From Metaclostridioides mangenotii (GTDB lineage Bacteria > Bacillota > Clostridia > Peptostreptococcales > Peptostreptococcaceae): DNA of 64,000 bases. Below are positions 32,501 to 39,988 of this stretch, piece by piece. Position 1 is the first letter of the stretch. Every line of letters begins with the position of its first letter. The DNA lies in contig NZ_JAGGJX010000009.1 of assembly GCF_017873185.1 (NCBI RefSeq), forward strand, positions 16,366 through 80,365, in the 5' to 3' direction. The position numbers and the translations under genes are program-made. The notes beneath the pieces were generated by a model. The model did not search any database. It saw nothing but the letters and a program-made list of their open reading frames with translations, and was not told where the DNA came from.

Positions 32501-33316
32501 ATATCTACCTACTTTCGCTAAATCGTATCTCTTTGGATCAAAGAATAATGATTTAAGTAGTGAAGATGCACTTTCAACAGTTGGTGGCTCTCCTGGTCTT
32601 AATTTTTTGTAGATTTCAACTAACCCTTCTTCAACAGAACTTGTACTATCTTTCTCAAGAGTAGCGATAAGTCTCTCGTCTTCGCCTAATAGATCTATTA
32701 TCTCAGAGTCCGAACCTATTCCTAATGCTCTAAGCAATACTGTAACTGGTTGTTTTCTTGTTCTATCAACTCTTACAGATATTACATCGTTAGAATCAGT
32801 TTCATACTCTAACCAAGCACCTCTATTAGGAATTACAGTAGAAGATATAAGTCTCTTACCGTTTTTATCTCTCTCGTCTGCATAATATACACCTGGAGAT
32901 CTAACCAATTGACTTACTATAACCCTCTCAGCACCATTTATTATGAAAGTACCTTTGTTAGTCATAAGAGGGAAATCTCCCATAAAGACTTCTTGTTCTT
33001 TTATTTCTCCGGTTTCCTTATTAATAAGTCTTACCTTAACTTTTAGAGGCGCACAATATGTAGCATCTCTCTCTTTACATTCTTCTATATCGTACTTAGG
33101 TTTTTCGTCTAAAGAGTAGTCAACAAATTCCAATATAAGATTTCCAGTGTAATCTTCTATTGGTGATATATCTTCAAATACTTCTTTTAGACCTTCTTTT
33201 AAAAACCACTTATAGGAATCCACTTGAATCTCTATAAGATTTGGCACATCAGCTATTTCCTTTATTTTGGAAAAGCTCATTCGCGTTCTTTTACCTATTG
33301 TGACAGGATGTGGCAT
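29585..33316 (-). CDS. rpoB: DNA-directed RNA polymerase subunit beta
   Basis: Beta pairs with beta-prime to form the active centre. The 1243-residue protein starts [17 protein letters not shown]. The rifampicin region [20 protein letters not shown] and following [11 protein letters not shown] are wild type, predicting susceptibility. The C-terminus ends in about 70 strongly acidic residues. The gene has its own promoter at 33378-33406, and the rplJ-rplL genes normally upstream are absent; the next gene is divergent and unrelated. Confidence 0.99.
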   Translation of the reverse strand: MPHPVTIGKRTRMSFSKIKEIADVPNLIEIQVDSYKWFLKEGLKEVFEDISPIEDYTGNLILEFVDYSLDEKPKYDIEECKERDATYCAPLKVKVRLINKETGEIKEQEVFMGDFPLMTNKGTFIINGAERVIVSQLVRSPGVYYADERDKNGKRLISSTVIPNRGAWLEYETDSNDVISVRVDRTRKQPVTVLLRALGIGSDSEIIDLLGEDERLIATLEKDSTSSVEEGLVEIYKKLRPGEPPTVESASSLLKSLFFDPKRYDLAKVGRYKFNKKLSLCYRIMNRISAEDVIHPETGEVYVKAGEKIPYEVAKDIQNSGINVVTILLDGDKNVKVTGNNFVDIKSHIKFDIDELNIKEKVHYPTLKEILDSYTDEEEIKEALKLRSKELVPKHILLDDIIASIDYEFNLFYEVGNIDDIDHLGNRRIRSVGELLQNQVRIGFSRMERVIKERMTVQDMEAITPQALVNIRPVSAAIKEFFGSSQLSQFMDQTNPLSELTHKRRLSALGPGGLSRERAGFEVRDVHHSHYGRMCPIETPEGPNIGLINSLGTYAKINEFGFIESPYRKYDKETKTVTHEIHYLTADEEDLFVRAQANETLTDDNQFVNSRVVCRTINGAVELVSEDKVDYMDISPKQVVSVATAMIPFLENDDANRALMGSNMQRQAVPLVRREAPIIGTGIEYRAAKDSGAVVVAKNPGVAERVTADEIVIKREDGNRDRYNLLKFKRSNSGTCVNQTPIVDKGEQILAGDVIADGPATDLGEVALGRNCFIAFMTWEGYNYEDAILINERLVKEDRLSTIHIEEYECEARDTKLGPEEITRDIPNVGDSAIKNLDERGIIRIGAEVDSGDILVGKVTPKGETELTAEERLLRAIFGEKAREVRDTSLTVPHGESGIIVDIKLFTRENGDDLSPGVNELVRCYIAKKRKIKVGDKMAGRHGNKGVISRVLPEEDMPFMEDGTPMDIVLNPQGIPSRMNIGQVLEMHLGLAAKKLGWYVATSVFDGANEFDIMDALEDAGYPRNGKLDLYDGRTGSPFDNKITVGYMYMLKLHHLVDDKLHARSTGPYSLVTQQPLGGKAQFGGQRFGEMEVWALEAYGAAHILQEILTVKSDDVSGRVRTYEAIVKGENIPEPGIPESFKVLIKELQSLCLDVKVLTDEDQEIEVKESLDDDDINIEEFELDMIDNMGEIEEAHIIEDADGEPEDETEEEPEEIIEEELKGFVEDDEYDKVIDYDNEDFDV

Positions 33317-33377
33317 TCACTTTTCACCTCTCATATAATTAAAAATAAAACAAAAGTTCATTCTAACACATCTAATA

Positions 33378-33406
33378 ATTTTATCATATTGTCAAGTACT
33401 TTTCAA
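33378..33406 (-). promoter_or_regulatory. Promoter for rpoB-rpoC
   Basis: On the minus strand TTGAAA (33406-33401) and TAAAAT (33383-33378) are 17 bases apart, with TGA before the -10 as in extended -10 promoters. An overlapping TTGACA (33395-33390) is too close to be its -35. The transcript leader would be about 50-60 bases. Confidence 0.7.
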
Positions 33407-33659
33407 TAAATATTTTATTTTCTTTGTAAAGTATGTCCTTAAATTCAATTTTTACAGTATTTTACACGTATAATAAGTATTATTTACAGTTTTATAAATT
33501 TAAACCCTATTTTTTATAAAACATATACATCTTTCAAATTCTTAGCTAATTTTACCTTTTTCTACATTCTACACACCCATGATATCAATGTTTTAATAAA
33601 ATTATGTCCCATATTTTTTTAATTTTTCCTTCATTATATATGGAGTTTATATAAATAAA

Positions 33660-33717
33660 AAGGAAATAAATCTGATTTGTTATATTGATATATATAGCAA
33701 ATCAGATTTATTTCCTT
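33660..33717. repeat. 26-bp inverted repeat between divergent genes
   Basis: GGAAATAAATCTGATTTG (33662-33679) is perfectly matched by its complement at 33698-33715. The stem extends inward through one G-U and five A-T pairs to a six-base loop, and outward by two A-T pairs. T-rich tracts flank it on both strands, so it looks like a bidirectional terminator, yet neither neighbour reads into it. Confidence 0.8.
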
Positions 33718-33881
33718 CTTTTAATCTTACTTATATTTATAACCCGTATCTAAATTTCCCCTGGCTTTCTCTACCTTTCATCTTCATGATTTGTAGAGTT
33801 ACCTAACTTTAAATTGATATTTTTAATACATCTAAATTCTTCCGAATCGTTGTCTAAAATAATATCATAAGTTTAATAAAG

Positions 33882-33924
33882 TTTTACTACAAATGTTGTG
33901 AAACGTTGTTTTTTTGTAGTAAAA
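33882..33924. repeat. 12-bp inverted repeat upstream of the LOG gene
   Basis: TTTTACTACAAA (33882-33893) and TTTGTAGTAAAA (33913-33924) are perfect complements around a 19-base centre. It lies about 190 bases upstream of the LOG start and could be an operator or a hairpin in its leader. Confidence 0.6.
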
Positions 33925-34114
33925 TGCGATTTTTGGACCTTTGCATAAATAATAATCTTTAATTCTAAAATAAATGTCTCTACTATAAAGATAATAAACA
34001 TAGGGTGTTTTCTATAATATTCTAATAAAATCTACACCTTTTCATTCTACATTGTTTTTTAACAAAATATATGTTACTCTATATCAAAACGCTAAGCAGA
34101 AAGGAATTATAAAT

Positions 34115-34675
34115 ATGAATATAGCTGTTTATTGTGGTGCGAATGCCGGAAATAATAAAATAAATACTGATAATGCTATTAAGCTGGCCAACTGGATTTC
34201 TTATAATGAGAATACTCTGATTTACGGAGGGGGTAATGTAGGGCTTATGGGTTTAATCGCAGATAAAGTTTTAGAAAATGGGAGCCATGTCATTGGTGTA
34301 ATGCCTAAATTTCTTATAGATAGAGAAATCGCTCATCAAGGATTAACTGAGCTACATACTGTAGATACAATGCATGAGCGGAAAGCTAAGATGATTTCAT
34401 TATCTGATTGTTATATAGCACTTCCCGGAGGTCCTGGAACTCTTGAAGAGATAACAGAAGTTATTAGTTGGGGAAGACTTGGTCAACATTCTAATCCATG
34501 TATACTATTTAATGTAAATGGATATTACAATTTACTTGCATCTCAGTACGATTTAATGGTATCAGAAGGATTCTTATCTAAATCTGATAGAGATAAAATA
34601 CTTTTCTCTGATTCATTTGAAGAAATTAGCGAATTTATTGAAAACTACGAAGCTCCATTAGTTAGGACTTATTAA
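34115..34675 (+). CDS. LOG-family nucleotide phosphoribohydrolase (TIGR00730 type)
   Basis: LOG proteins release the base from nucleoside 5'-monophosphates; plant members activate cytokinins and many bacterial ones act on AMP-like substrates. The Rossmann-like 186-residue protein carries GGGNVGLMG near residue 38 and the signature LPGGPGTLEEI near residue 98. I use ATG 34115, after AGAAAGGA; an upstream extension is atypical. It stands alone on the plus strand, divergent from rpoB, and ends in a strong terminator. The physiological substrate here is unknown. Confidence 0.9.
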   Translation: MNIAVYCGANAGNNKINTDNAIKLANWISYNENTLIYGGGNVGLMGLIADKVLENGSHVIGVMPKFLIDREIAHQGLTELHTVDTMHERKAKMISLSDCYIALPGGPGTLEEITEVISWGRLGQHSNPCILFNVNGYYNLLASQYDLMVSEGFLSKSDRDKILFSDSFEEISEFIENYEAPLVRTY

Positions 34676-34687
34676 AATAATTTTTAA

Positions 34688-34728
34688 AAAAAGATAGGAC
34701 TCTCAATTCTAGAGAGTCCTATCTTTTT
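34688..34728. terminator. Bidirectional terminator after the LOG gene
   Basis: A perfect 17-bp stem (34688-34704 with 34712-34728) with a seven-base loop has A5 at one end and T5 at the other, so it can terminate on either strand. It lies between convergent genes. Confidence 0.92.
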
Positions 34729-35039
34729 AAGTAAATCTGAGGAAATCTTAAATTCTGTAGTGAATTAAATCTATATCATATTAGTTAGGTTTCATGTCAA
34801 ACGTCTTACTTCATTGACAATTAAATCTACCGTATCATGTTTTTCTTGTCCAGATAACCCTCTTATAAATGCCTAACATCCAATGTGAAATTTAGTTGTT
34901 AGTCATTTCTCTTTATTTAATCTATTAATTTTATCATTTGTTTATTCTTTAATTTAAAACAGTATTCTTTTTAATTAATATAAAAAGAACATTATATGTC
35001 AATATATTCACATACAATGTCCCTTTTGCTAATTGCTTA
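34729..35039. other. Gap between convergent LOG and aminotransferase genes
   Basis: About 310 bases without a supported ORF. Only the aminotransferase terminator at its right end is recognisable; the remainder is AT-rich with no clear signal. Confidence 0.5.
34983..35027 (-). terminator. Terminator after the aminotransferase gene
   Basis: On the minus strand AAAAGGGACATTGTATGTG and GACATATAATGTTCTTTT form an approximately 17-bp imperfect stem with an eight-base loop, ending in a T-rich tract. It begins 12 bases after the stop codon. Confidence 0.7.
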
Positions 35040-36245
35040 TTATTTTGTAGCTCCTGCTAATTGCATAGCTTCTTTAAGAACTTCACCAATACTCTTAATT
35101 CCTATTTTTATTTTATCTTCAGGCATATTAGAGTAGTTAAGTCTAAAAGTATTTTCTCTGCCACCGTTTGGGAAGAATCCTCCTCCTGCAACATAGGCAA
35201 CATTTTTTTCTAGACATTTAAGAAGTATTTCTCTTGCATTTAAATGACTTGGTAATTCAACCCAAGTAAATAATCCTCCCTCGGGATGTGTAAATTTAAT
35301 GCCTTCAGGGAATTCATCTTGCATTGTTTTTAGCATTACATCTCTACGCTTAACATAAACTTCCTTGATACTTTCGACATGCTCATCTAGGCTGTACATG
35401 TCCATAAATTTAGATACTTCCATCTGTGATATAGTAGAAGCCTGTAAGTCTGCACCTTGCTTAGCAAAGTTAAACTTAGAAAGTATTTCCTCAGAAGCAC
35501 AAGTCCATCCTAATCTGTACCCTGGACAGAATATTTTAGAGAAAGTTCCTAAAAATATTACAAGACCTTTAGTATCTAGCGCTTTAAGAGAAGGTAATGA
35601 CTCTCCCTCAAACCTTAAGTCTCCGTATGGGTTGTCTTCTAAAACAGGTATTTCATATTTATTTATTATTTCCATAAACTTTTTACGTCTTTCTAAAGAC
35701 CAAGTTCTTCCTGTAGGATTTTGGAAATCTGGTATTACATAAACCATTTTAACTTTATCAGTTGTAGCTAGTATCTTATCTAATTCTTCCATAATCATTC
35801 CACCATCATCAGTTGGAACATCTATAAAATTAGGTAGATAAGATTTAAAAGCATTGATAGCTCCAATGTACGATGGGCTCTCGCATAGTATTACATCGCC
35901 TTCATCGATGAATACCTTTCCTGCGAAATCAAGTCCCTGTTGTGAACCACTAGTAATTAGTATGTCATCTTTGTCCACATTAGTTTGATTTTTATCATTC
36001 ATTCTTTGAGCAATTTTCTCCCTTAAAGGTTCATATCCTTCAGTTGTAGTGTACTGCATTGCTGCCCTACCATTTTCCTCAAGCACTGCAACTGAAACTT
36101 TCTTCATTTCCTCTACAGGGAACATCTCTGGAGCAGGCATTCCTCCAGCGAAAGATATGATTTGAGGCTGTTGAGTAAGCTTCAAAAGTTCACGAATTTC
36201 TGATCCTTTTAATCCTTGCATTCTTTTTGCAAATTGTACTGCCAT
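35040..36245 (-). CDS. PLP-dependent aminotransferase, class I/II (LysN/Aro8-like)
   Basis: The 401-residue fold type I enzyme transfers amino groups between an amino acid and a 2-oxoacid. It has SGSQQGLDFAGK near residue 98, FQNPTGRTWS near 180, and the PLP lysine in GTFSKIFCPGYRLGW near 240. The sequence resembles 2-aminoadipate/aromatic aminotransferases and the catalytic part of MocR regulators but has no HTH domain. The substrate cannot be assigned. It follows DUF951 by 115 bases with a leader hairpin, and has a GGGGGTG binding site. Confidence 0.9.
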   Translation of the reverse strand: MAVQFAKRMQGLKGSEIRELLKLTQQPQIISFAGGMPAPEMFPVEEMKKVSVAVLEENGRAAMQYTTTEGYEPLREKIAQRMNDKNQTNVDKDDILITSGSQQGLDFAGKVFIDEGDVILCESPSYIGAINAFKSYLPNFIDVPTDDGGMIMEELDKILATTDKVKMVYVIPDFQNPTGRTWSLERRKKFMEIINKYEIPVLEDNPYGDLRFEGESLPSLKALDTKGLVIFLGTFSKIFCPGYRLGWTCASEEILSKFNFAKQGADLQASTISQMEVSKFMDMYSLDEHVESIKEVYVKRRDVMLKTMQDEFPEGIKFTHPEGGLFTWVELPSHLNAREILLKCLEKNVAYVAGGGFFPNGGRENTFRLNYSNMPEDKIKIGIKSIGEVLKEAMQLAGATK

Positions 36246-36268
36246 TTAAAGCACCCCCATGAAAATGC

Positions 36269-36285
36269 TTCTTCATTTTGAAGAA
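36269..36285 (-). promoter_or_regulatory. Hairpin in the aminotransferase leader
   Basis: TTCTTC and GAAGAA form a 6-bp stem with a five-base loop about 25 bases before the ATG. Its role is unknown. Confidence 0.35.
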
Positions 36286-36360
36286 ACTATTTTTCATACA
36301 ATAGAACACAGCTGATAAAATCTAAATGATTTATATATTAAGTTATAATTGTATGCTAGA

Positions 36361-36552
36361 TTATTCTTCTTTTCTAATTAACTTTTTAACCCTTTTCTCT
36401 AATGTTTCTCTATCCAACATTATGAGTCTAGAACAGTTCATACATTTAATTTTTATATCCATACCTATCCTGGTTATTTCAAACTCCTTGCAACCACACG
36501 CATGCTGTTTTTTTAATTCTACGATGTCACCTATCTTCAAATCCATCGGCAT
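36361..36552 (-). CDS. DUF951 family protein
   Basis: This 63-residue protein starts MPMDLKIGDIVELKKQHACG, nine bases after AGGAGG; a longer frame would add ten residues that include the binding site. It contains Cys-Gly-Cys and a later Met-Asn-Cys, which could bind a metal. DUF951 proteins are small, widespread in Firmicutes and uncharacterised. It lies 16 bases after DUF3343 and is probably cotranscribed with it. Confidence 0.88.
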   Translation of the reverse strand: MPMDLKIGDIVELKKQHACGCKEFEITRIGMDIKIKCMNCSRLIMLDRETLEKRVKKLIRKEE

Positions 36553-36568
36553 AGATATTTTCCTCCTA

Positions 36569-36832
36569 CTATATAATTTCATTTACTTCTTTAGTTCCAT
36601 CTTCTTTCTTATCTATGTGGTAAATTCCTTTAAAATCAATCTCATTGTCTGTAAGTATTTTTTTTATAGCCTCTAAATCATCTTTTGAGAATTTAACAGA
36701 AAGCCCACAACTAGCAGAAATTTCTCTTGGTGTGGGCAACATTGTGATAGCAACTTCGTGCTCTTTTATTAGTTTTTCTGATCTTATAGCATGATGAGTT
36801 GAATTAAAGGACACAATATACATTTCTTTCAT
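36569..36832 (-). CDS. DUF3343 protein (putative Se/S carrier-like)
   Basis: An 87-residue protein matching the DUF3343 pattern: a short ferredoxin-like fold with a single cysteine in ISASCGLSVKFSK near residue 44. The family is named putative selenium/sulfur carrier-like because it co-occurs with YedF, cysteine-desulfurase-like enzymes and selenium-dependent hydroxylase loci. Here it lies between YedF and DUF951, with a GAGG site. The carrier role is inferred from family and context. Confidence 0.85.
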   Translation of the reverse strand: MKEMYIVSFNSTHHAIRSEKLIKEHEVAITMLPTPREISASCGLSVKFSKDDLEAIKKILTDNEIDFKGIYHIDKKEDGTKEVNEII

Positions 36833-36945
36833 AGTAATTTCCTCTCTGACATTATATTGTTTCCTATAATATTTTATTTTTATATAATCACTTTTATTAT
36901 TTTAAAATCTATTTATTAATAGCTTCTTTATACTTAATCGTCTAT

Positions 36946-37548
36946 TTATATTGTTATAGTATTTGATGAATTTTTTAAAGCTTCGACTATGCTGTACATA
37001 TTTGTAACACTTCCAACTTTAAGTTCATCTTTTAAGTCATAGTAATCTAAACACGCTCCACATGAAAGAACTTCAACCCCTGCTTCTTCAAGAATTTTAA
37101 GATTTCCGATTGTGTCTTCATTTACTGTACTTAATTTTACACCACCATTTACAAGGAGTATGCTTTTTGGATATGGTTTTGACTCTGTAAGAGTATAAAC
37201 AAATCCTTTTATAAGAACTTGTCCTAATTCATCACTTCCTGAACCCATTGAATCTTTAGTTATAAATATACATCTATTTTCTAAATCATCATTTTCTTCA
37301 ATAACAGCTTCTGCTAAGTCACAAGTTTCTCCATTTTTAAATATCTCTATAGTTATCAAATCTTCCTCATCTTTAACTATATTTGACTCTAAATTTAGGG
37401 ATTTTGCCAATTTTAGCAAATTCTCTTTTGCCATTTTATTGTCTACAGTTGTAACTACAATACCATCACTTAGTTTTTCTAGCTCTTTTTTAGTATTTAT
37501 AACTGGTTTAGGGCATGCTAACCCTCTAGCATCTACTTCTACTCTCAT
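36946..37548 (-). CDS. yedF: Selenium metabolism protein YedF (TusA + DsrE-like domains)
   Basis: The 200-residue protein combines an N-terminal TusA/SirA domain with the CPKP motif (residues 12-15, DARGLACPKPVINTKKE) and a C-terminal DsrE-like domain ending SCGACLDYYDL near residue 158. Proteins of this architecture are linked to selenium metabolism, particularly labile selenium cofactors of molybdenum hydroxylases. Both reactive cysteines are present. It heads the yedF-DUF3343-DUF951 run and has a palindrome in its upstream region. selD is not in this window. Confidence 0.88.
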   Translation of the reverse strand: MRVEVDARGLACPKPVINTKKELEKLSDGIVVTTVDNKMAKENLLKLAKSLNLESNIVKDEEDLITIEIFKNGETCDLAEAVIEENDDLENRCIFITKDSMGSGSDELGQVLIKGFVYTLTESKPYPKSILLVNGGVKLSTVNEDTIGNLKILEEAGVEVLSCGACLDYYDLKDELKVGSVTNMYSIVEALKNSSNTITI

Positions 37549-37637
37549 GTTAAAATCTCCTCTATATTAAAGTTTAAATCACATTTTTCTATACATAATA
37601 ATAGTATCATATATACGAACTTAGTGTTATAGATTGT

Positions 37638-37655
37638 ATCTATACATGTATAGAT
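37638..37655. promoter_or_regulatory. Perfect 18-bp palindrome upstream of yedF
   Basis: ATCTATACATGTATAGAT is its own reverse complement. It lies between the end of the HTH-TPR gene and yedF, 90 bases before the yedF start. Its core TATACATGTATA is repeated exactly at 39130-39141 on the other side of the regulator gene. Confidence 0.7.
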
Positions 37656-37664
37656 GTATCTTTC

Positions 37665-38957
37665 TTAAATAATTCCGAGATCTTTGTACATATCTAGTCC
37701 TTTTTGATAGTATTCAAGTTCACTTTCTTTTGATATATTAGAATATATTTTGCCCATATCTATATACATTCCAGCAAGCACCTTACGATCTCCTAGAGAA
37801 GATACTATATCAATACTCTTAGCTAAGTATTCGACAGATAAGTTAGATTCTCCTTGCTCTTTACAAATATCAGAATATTTTTTCAATACCGTGTATTCAC
37901 TTATTTTATCTTTATTTTTTATTGATGCAGCCAATGCAATTTTACAGTATTTTTTTGCAAGCGAATAGTCACTCTTTTGTATATATGCAGAGATAATTTT
38001 AAATAAACCTTCCATCATATGATCGCCACCAGAATCTGTTTTTATATCATACGCCCTCTGAGAATACTCTATAACTTTATCTACATTTCCTAGGTGTGTA
38101 TATACATCTGAAATATTTAAATATACATCAGCAAGTATATTTTTATCATTATCACCTTCTAATAATTTCAATGCCTTTTTAAACAAAATCTTAGACTCTT
38201 CTAATTTTCCTAATTTAAATAAATTATTAGCTTTTAGAACTAATAGATCCACTTCGCTATCTACACCATTTCTACAGTCCAATTCATTTACTTTATCTAC
38301 ATAAAATAAAGATTTATCTGGTTTATTTGTTTTTATGTAACATAGTGCTATTTTACTGTACAAGTCTTTATAAGTATTGTAATCACCAAATTTATTTTCA
38401 GCTATCAATTCCTCAGCAAAATTAAAATGTGTAATTGCAACTCCGTAAAGATTTTGTTTCATATAAACCATACCTATATTTAAATAACAGTTAAAAATAT
38501 TAATTTTATCATTCTTTCTTATAAAGAAATATAAAGCCTTTTCAAAATTTACAACCGCCAAATCGTACTGTTCTTGCTTTAATCTAATATTTGCCAATAA
38601 AAAACTACATCTACCGTAATTTTCTACTAAATCGTATTTTTTACAAATATCTAATGTCTTACCTATTGTGTCCTCAGCTTCAGCTAATTTTCCTGTATTT
38701 ATGTAAATTTCTATTTTTAAAATTAGGTTATCTGTCAATTTCTTCGACTGCATCTCTTTATTTTCAAGCAAGTATTCAACGCTAACTCCTAATTTATCAC
38801 TCAAATATTCCAGTAAGTCATAACTAGTATGAGACTTATCTCTTTCTATATGGCTTATCTGAGCTGCAGTTATTCTATCTCCTGCAAGTTCTTTTAATGT
38901 CATGTTCTTTTCTTTTCTTAGTTTTTTTATTTTTTCACCAAGACTTAATATTTCCAT
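37665..38957 (-). CDS. XRE-family HTH regulator with TPR repeats
   Basis: A 430-residue protein with a helix-turn-helix (residues 5-60, GEKIKKLRKEKNMTLKELA...ISHIERDKS) and a long series of tetratricopeptide-like helices from about 75 to the end. The layout resembles RNPP/Rgg-type regulators, which bind small peptides, but no peptide gene is obvious next to it. It lies between the selenium genes and a divergent GerMN lipoprotein gene, and two copies of a palindrome flank it. The ligand and targets are unknown; autoregulation is plausible. Confidence 0.88.
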   Translation of the reverse strand: MEILSLGEKIKKLRKEKNMTLKELAGDRITAAQISHIERDKSHTSYDLLEYLSDKLGVSVEYLLENKEMQSKKLTDNLILKIEIYINTGKLAEAEDTIGKTLDICKKYDLVENYGRCSFLLANIRLKQEQYDLAVVNFEKALYFFIRKNDKINIFNCYLNIGMVYMKQNLYGVAITHFNFAEELIAENKFGDYNTYKDLYSKIALCYIKTNKPDKSLFYVDKVNELDCRNGVDSEVDLLVLKANNLFKLGKLEESKILFKKALKLLEGDNDKNILADVYLNISDVYTHLGNVDKVIEYSQRAYDIKTDSGGDHMMEGLFKIISAYIQKSDYSLAKKYCKIALAASIKNKDKISEYTVLKKYSDICKEQGESNLSVEYLAKSIDIVSSLGDRKVLAGMYIDMGKIYSNISKESELEYYQKGLDMYKDLGII

Positions 38958-39128
38958 ATTATTATCACCTCATTGAAGACGTTTTTTATAATATAATTAT
39001 AACTTATATTATTTTAAAACACTACTTTATTTGATAATATTGTAAATTTTACATAAATTTATGAATGTTAAAAGTATTTTACAAATAAATTGACCCCATT
39101 TTATTACATTTTCTTAAATTGATAATTT

Positions 39129-39142
39129 GTATACATGTATAC
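39129..39142. promoter_or_regulatory. Perfect 14-bp palindrome between HTH-TPR and GerMN genes
   Basis: GTATACATGTATAC lies in the 269-base divergent region, about 85 bases upstream of the GerMN start and 170 bases upstream of the HTH-TPR start. It contains the same TATACATGTATA core as the palindrome at 37638-37655. Confidence 0.7.
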
Positions 39143-39191
39143 TTTACATTTTGTTCCATTTTTGTATTTTATTATATAACCGATTAATTTA

Positions 39192-39200
39192 TGATATAAT
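39192..39200 (+). promoter_or_regulatory. Extended -10 promoter for the GerMN lipoprotein
   Basis: TGATATAAT lies 26 bases before the start codon. The -35 region is weak (TTATAT at about 17 bases). Confidence 0.55.
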
Positions 39201-39226
39201 AGATAAAAAGAAAGAGGTGTTAAAAC

Positions 39227-39850
39227 ATGTTAAAAAAGAAAATATTATTAATATTAAGTATACTATCTGTTGCGGTATTTGTATTTGGATGCAGCAACAA
39301 AAATACTGAAAATGACCAAACTGATAACAACAATAATTCAAGTGTAGAGGAACCTGCTTCAGATGAAAAAGACGCTGAACAAGATGATACTTCAACTAAT
39401 GAAGATTCTAAAGATAAAGAAACTAACAAAAACAATACTAGTTCAAAAGGCAGTGAAAATAAAAATACTGATACTTCTAAAAAAGAAAAGACTAACGCAT
39501 CAGTATACACTATAGACTTAGACAATGGTTCTCTAGTTAAAAAAGATGTTGCAATAGCTTCAGTAGATGCAAATTCTTTATACAGCGAACTAATCAAACA
39601 AAAAATAATACCAAGTTCAAGCATTAATTCATTCGAAAAGAAAGACGTTGAAGGATCTACAGTAGGGTTCTTAGACGTAAGCTCAAGCTTTATGAACAGC
39701 AATCTAGGAAGTGACGCAGAAACACTTACTTTAGATGCAGTTGCTAAAACTTTCAAAGAGAATCTTGGTATAAGCAAAATAAAACTTACAGTTGATGGTA
39801 AAAACTATGAGAGTGGTCATACGGTACTAGAAGAAGAAGATTATTTATAG
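39227..39850 (+). CDS. GerMN-domain lipoprotein
   Basis: A 207-residue exported lipoprotein. A signal peptide (residues 4-21) ends at a lipobox with Cys22 (VFVFGCSN). An acidic Asn/Asp/Ser/Lys-rich linker runs to about residue 92, and a GerMN-like domain follows, with LDVSSSFMNSNLG and the KIKLTVDGKNYES end. GerMN domains occur in the spore germination protein GerM and in other surface lipoproteins, so a sporulation link is possible but not shown. It is divergent from the HTH-TPR regulator, and an unusually long hairpin follows the stop. Confidence 0.85.
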   Translation: MLKKKILLILSILSVAVFVFGCSNKNTENDQTDNNNNSSVEEPASDEKDAEQDDTSTNEDSKDKETNKNNTSSKGSENKNTDTSKKEKTNASVYTIDLDNGSLVKKDVAIASVDANSLYSELIKQKIIPSSSINSFEKKDVEGSTVGFLDVSSSFMNSNLGSDAETLTLDAVAKTFKENLGISKIKLTVDGKNYESGHTVLEEEDYL

Positions 39851-39892
39851 GTACATTGGTGTAGTATACATAAAATAGTCGAAAAGAGAAAC

Positions 39893-39959
39893 AGGTGATA
39901 GCAAAATAATGTGAGCTAGCAGTCGAGGCGTGCTAGCTCACATTATTTTGCTATCATTT
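39893..39959. terminator. Very long hairpin between convergent genes
   Basis: A perfect 26-bp inverted repeat (39896-39921 with 39931-39956) and a nine-base loop, extended by two G-U and one A-T pair, lie between the convergent GerMN and desulfurase-like genes. It probably acts as a bidirectional terminator, but the stem is far longer than usual and no clean T-run adjoins it. Confidence 0.7.
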
Positions 39960-39988
39960 ACATATGTCTCTTTCTGATTTTGCCTGAT

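Larger units (their letters stand above)
33410..34114. other. Non-coding stretch between rpoB and the LOG gene
   Basis: About 700 bases upstream of the divergently transcribed rpoB and LOG genes contain no supported ORF. They hold two long inverted repeats (33660-33717 and 33882-33924) in very AT-rich DNA. No tRNA, riboswitch or clear promoter for the LOG gene was recognised. The position where rplL would normally lie suggests a rearrangement junction. Confidence 0.6.

Noticed and set aside
33410..35039. Phage, insertion sequence, CRISPR or defence genes in the accessory region
   Set aside because: No transposase, integrase, regularly spaced repeat or nuclease was recognised; inverted repeats are single and not at gene ends typical of insertion sequences.
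39220..39777. 185-codon frame opposite the GerMN lipoprotein
   Set aside because: It mirrors a low-complexity region; the plus-strand gene has a signal peptide, lipobox, ribosome binding site and domain match.
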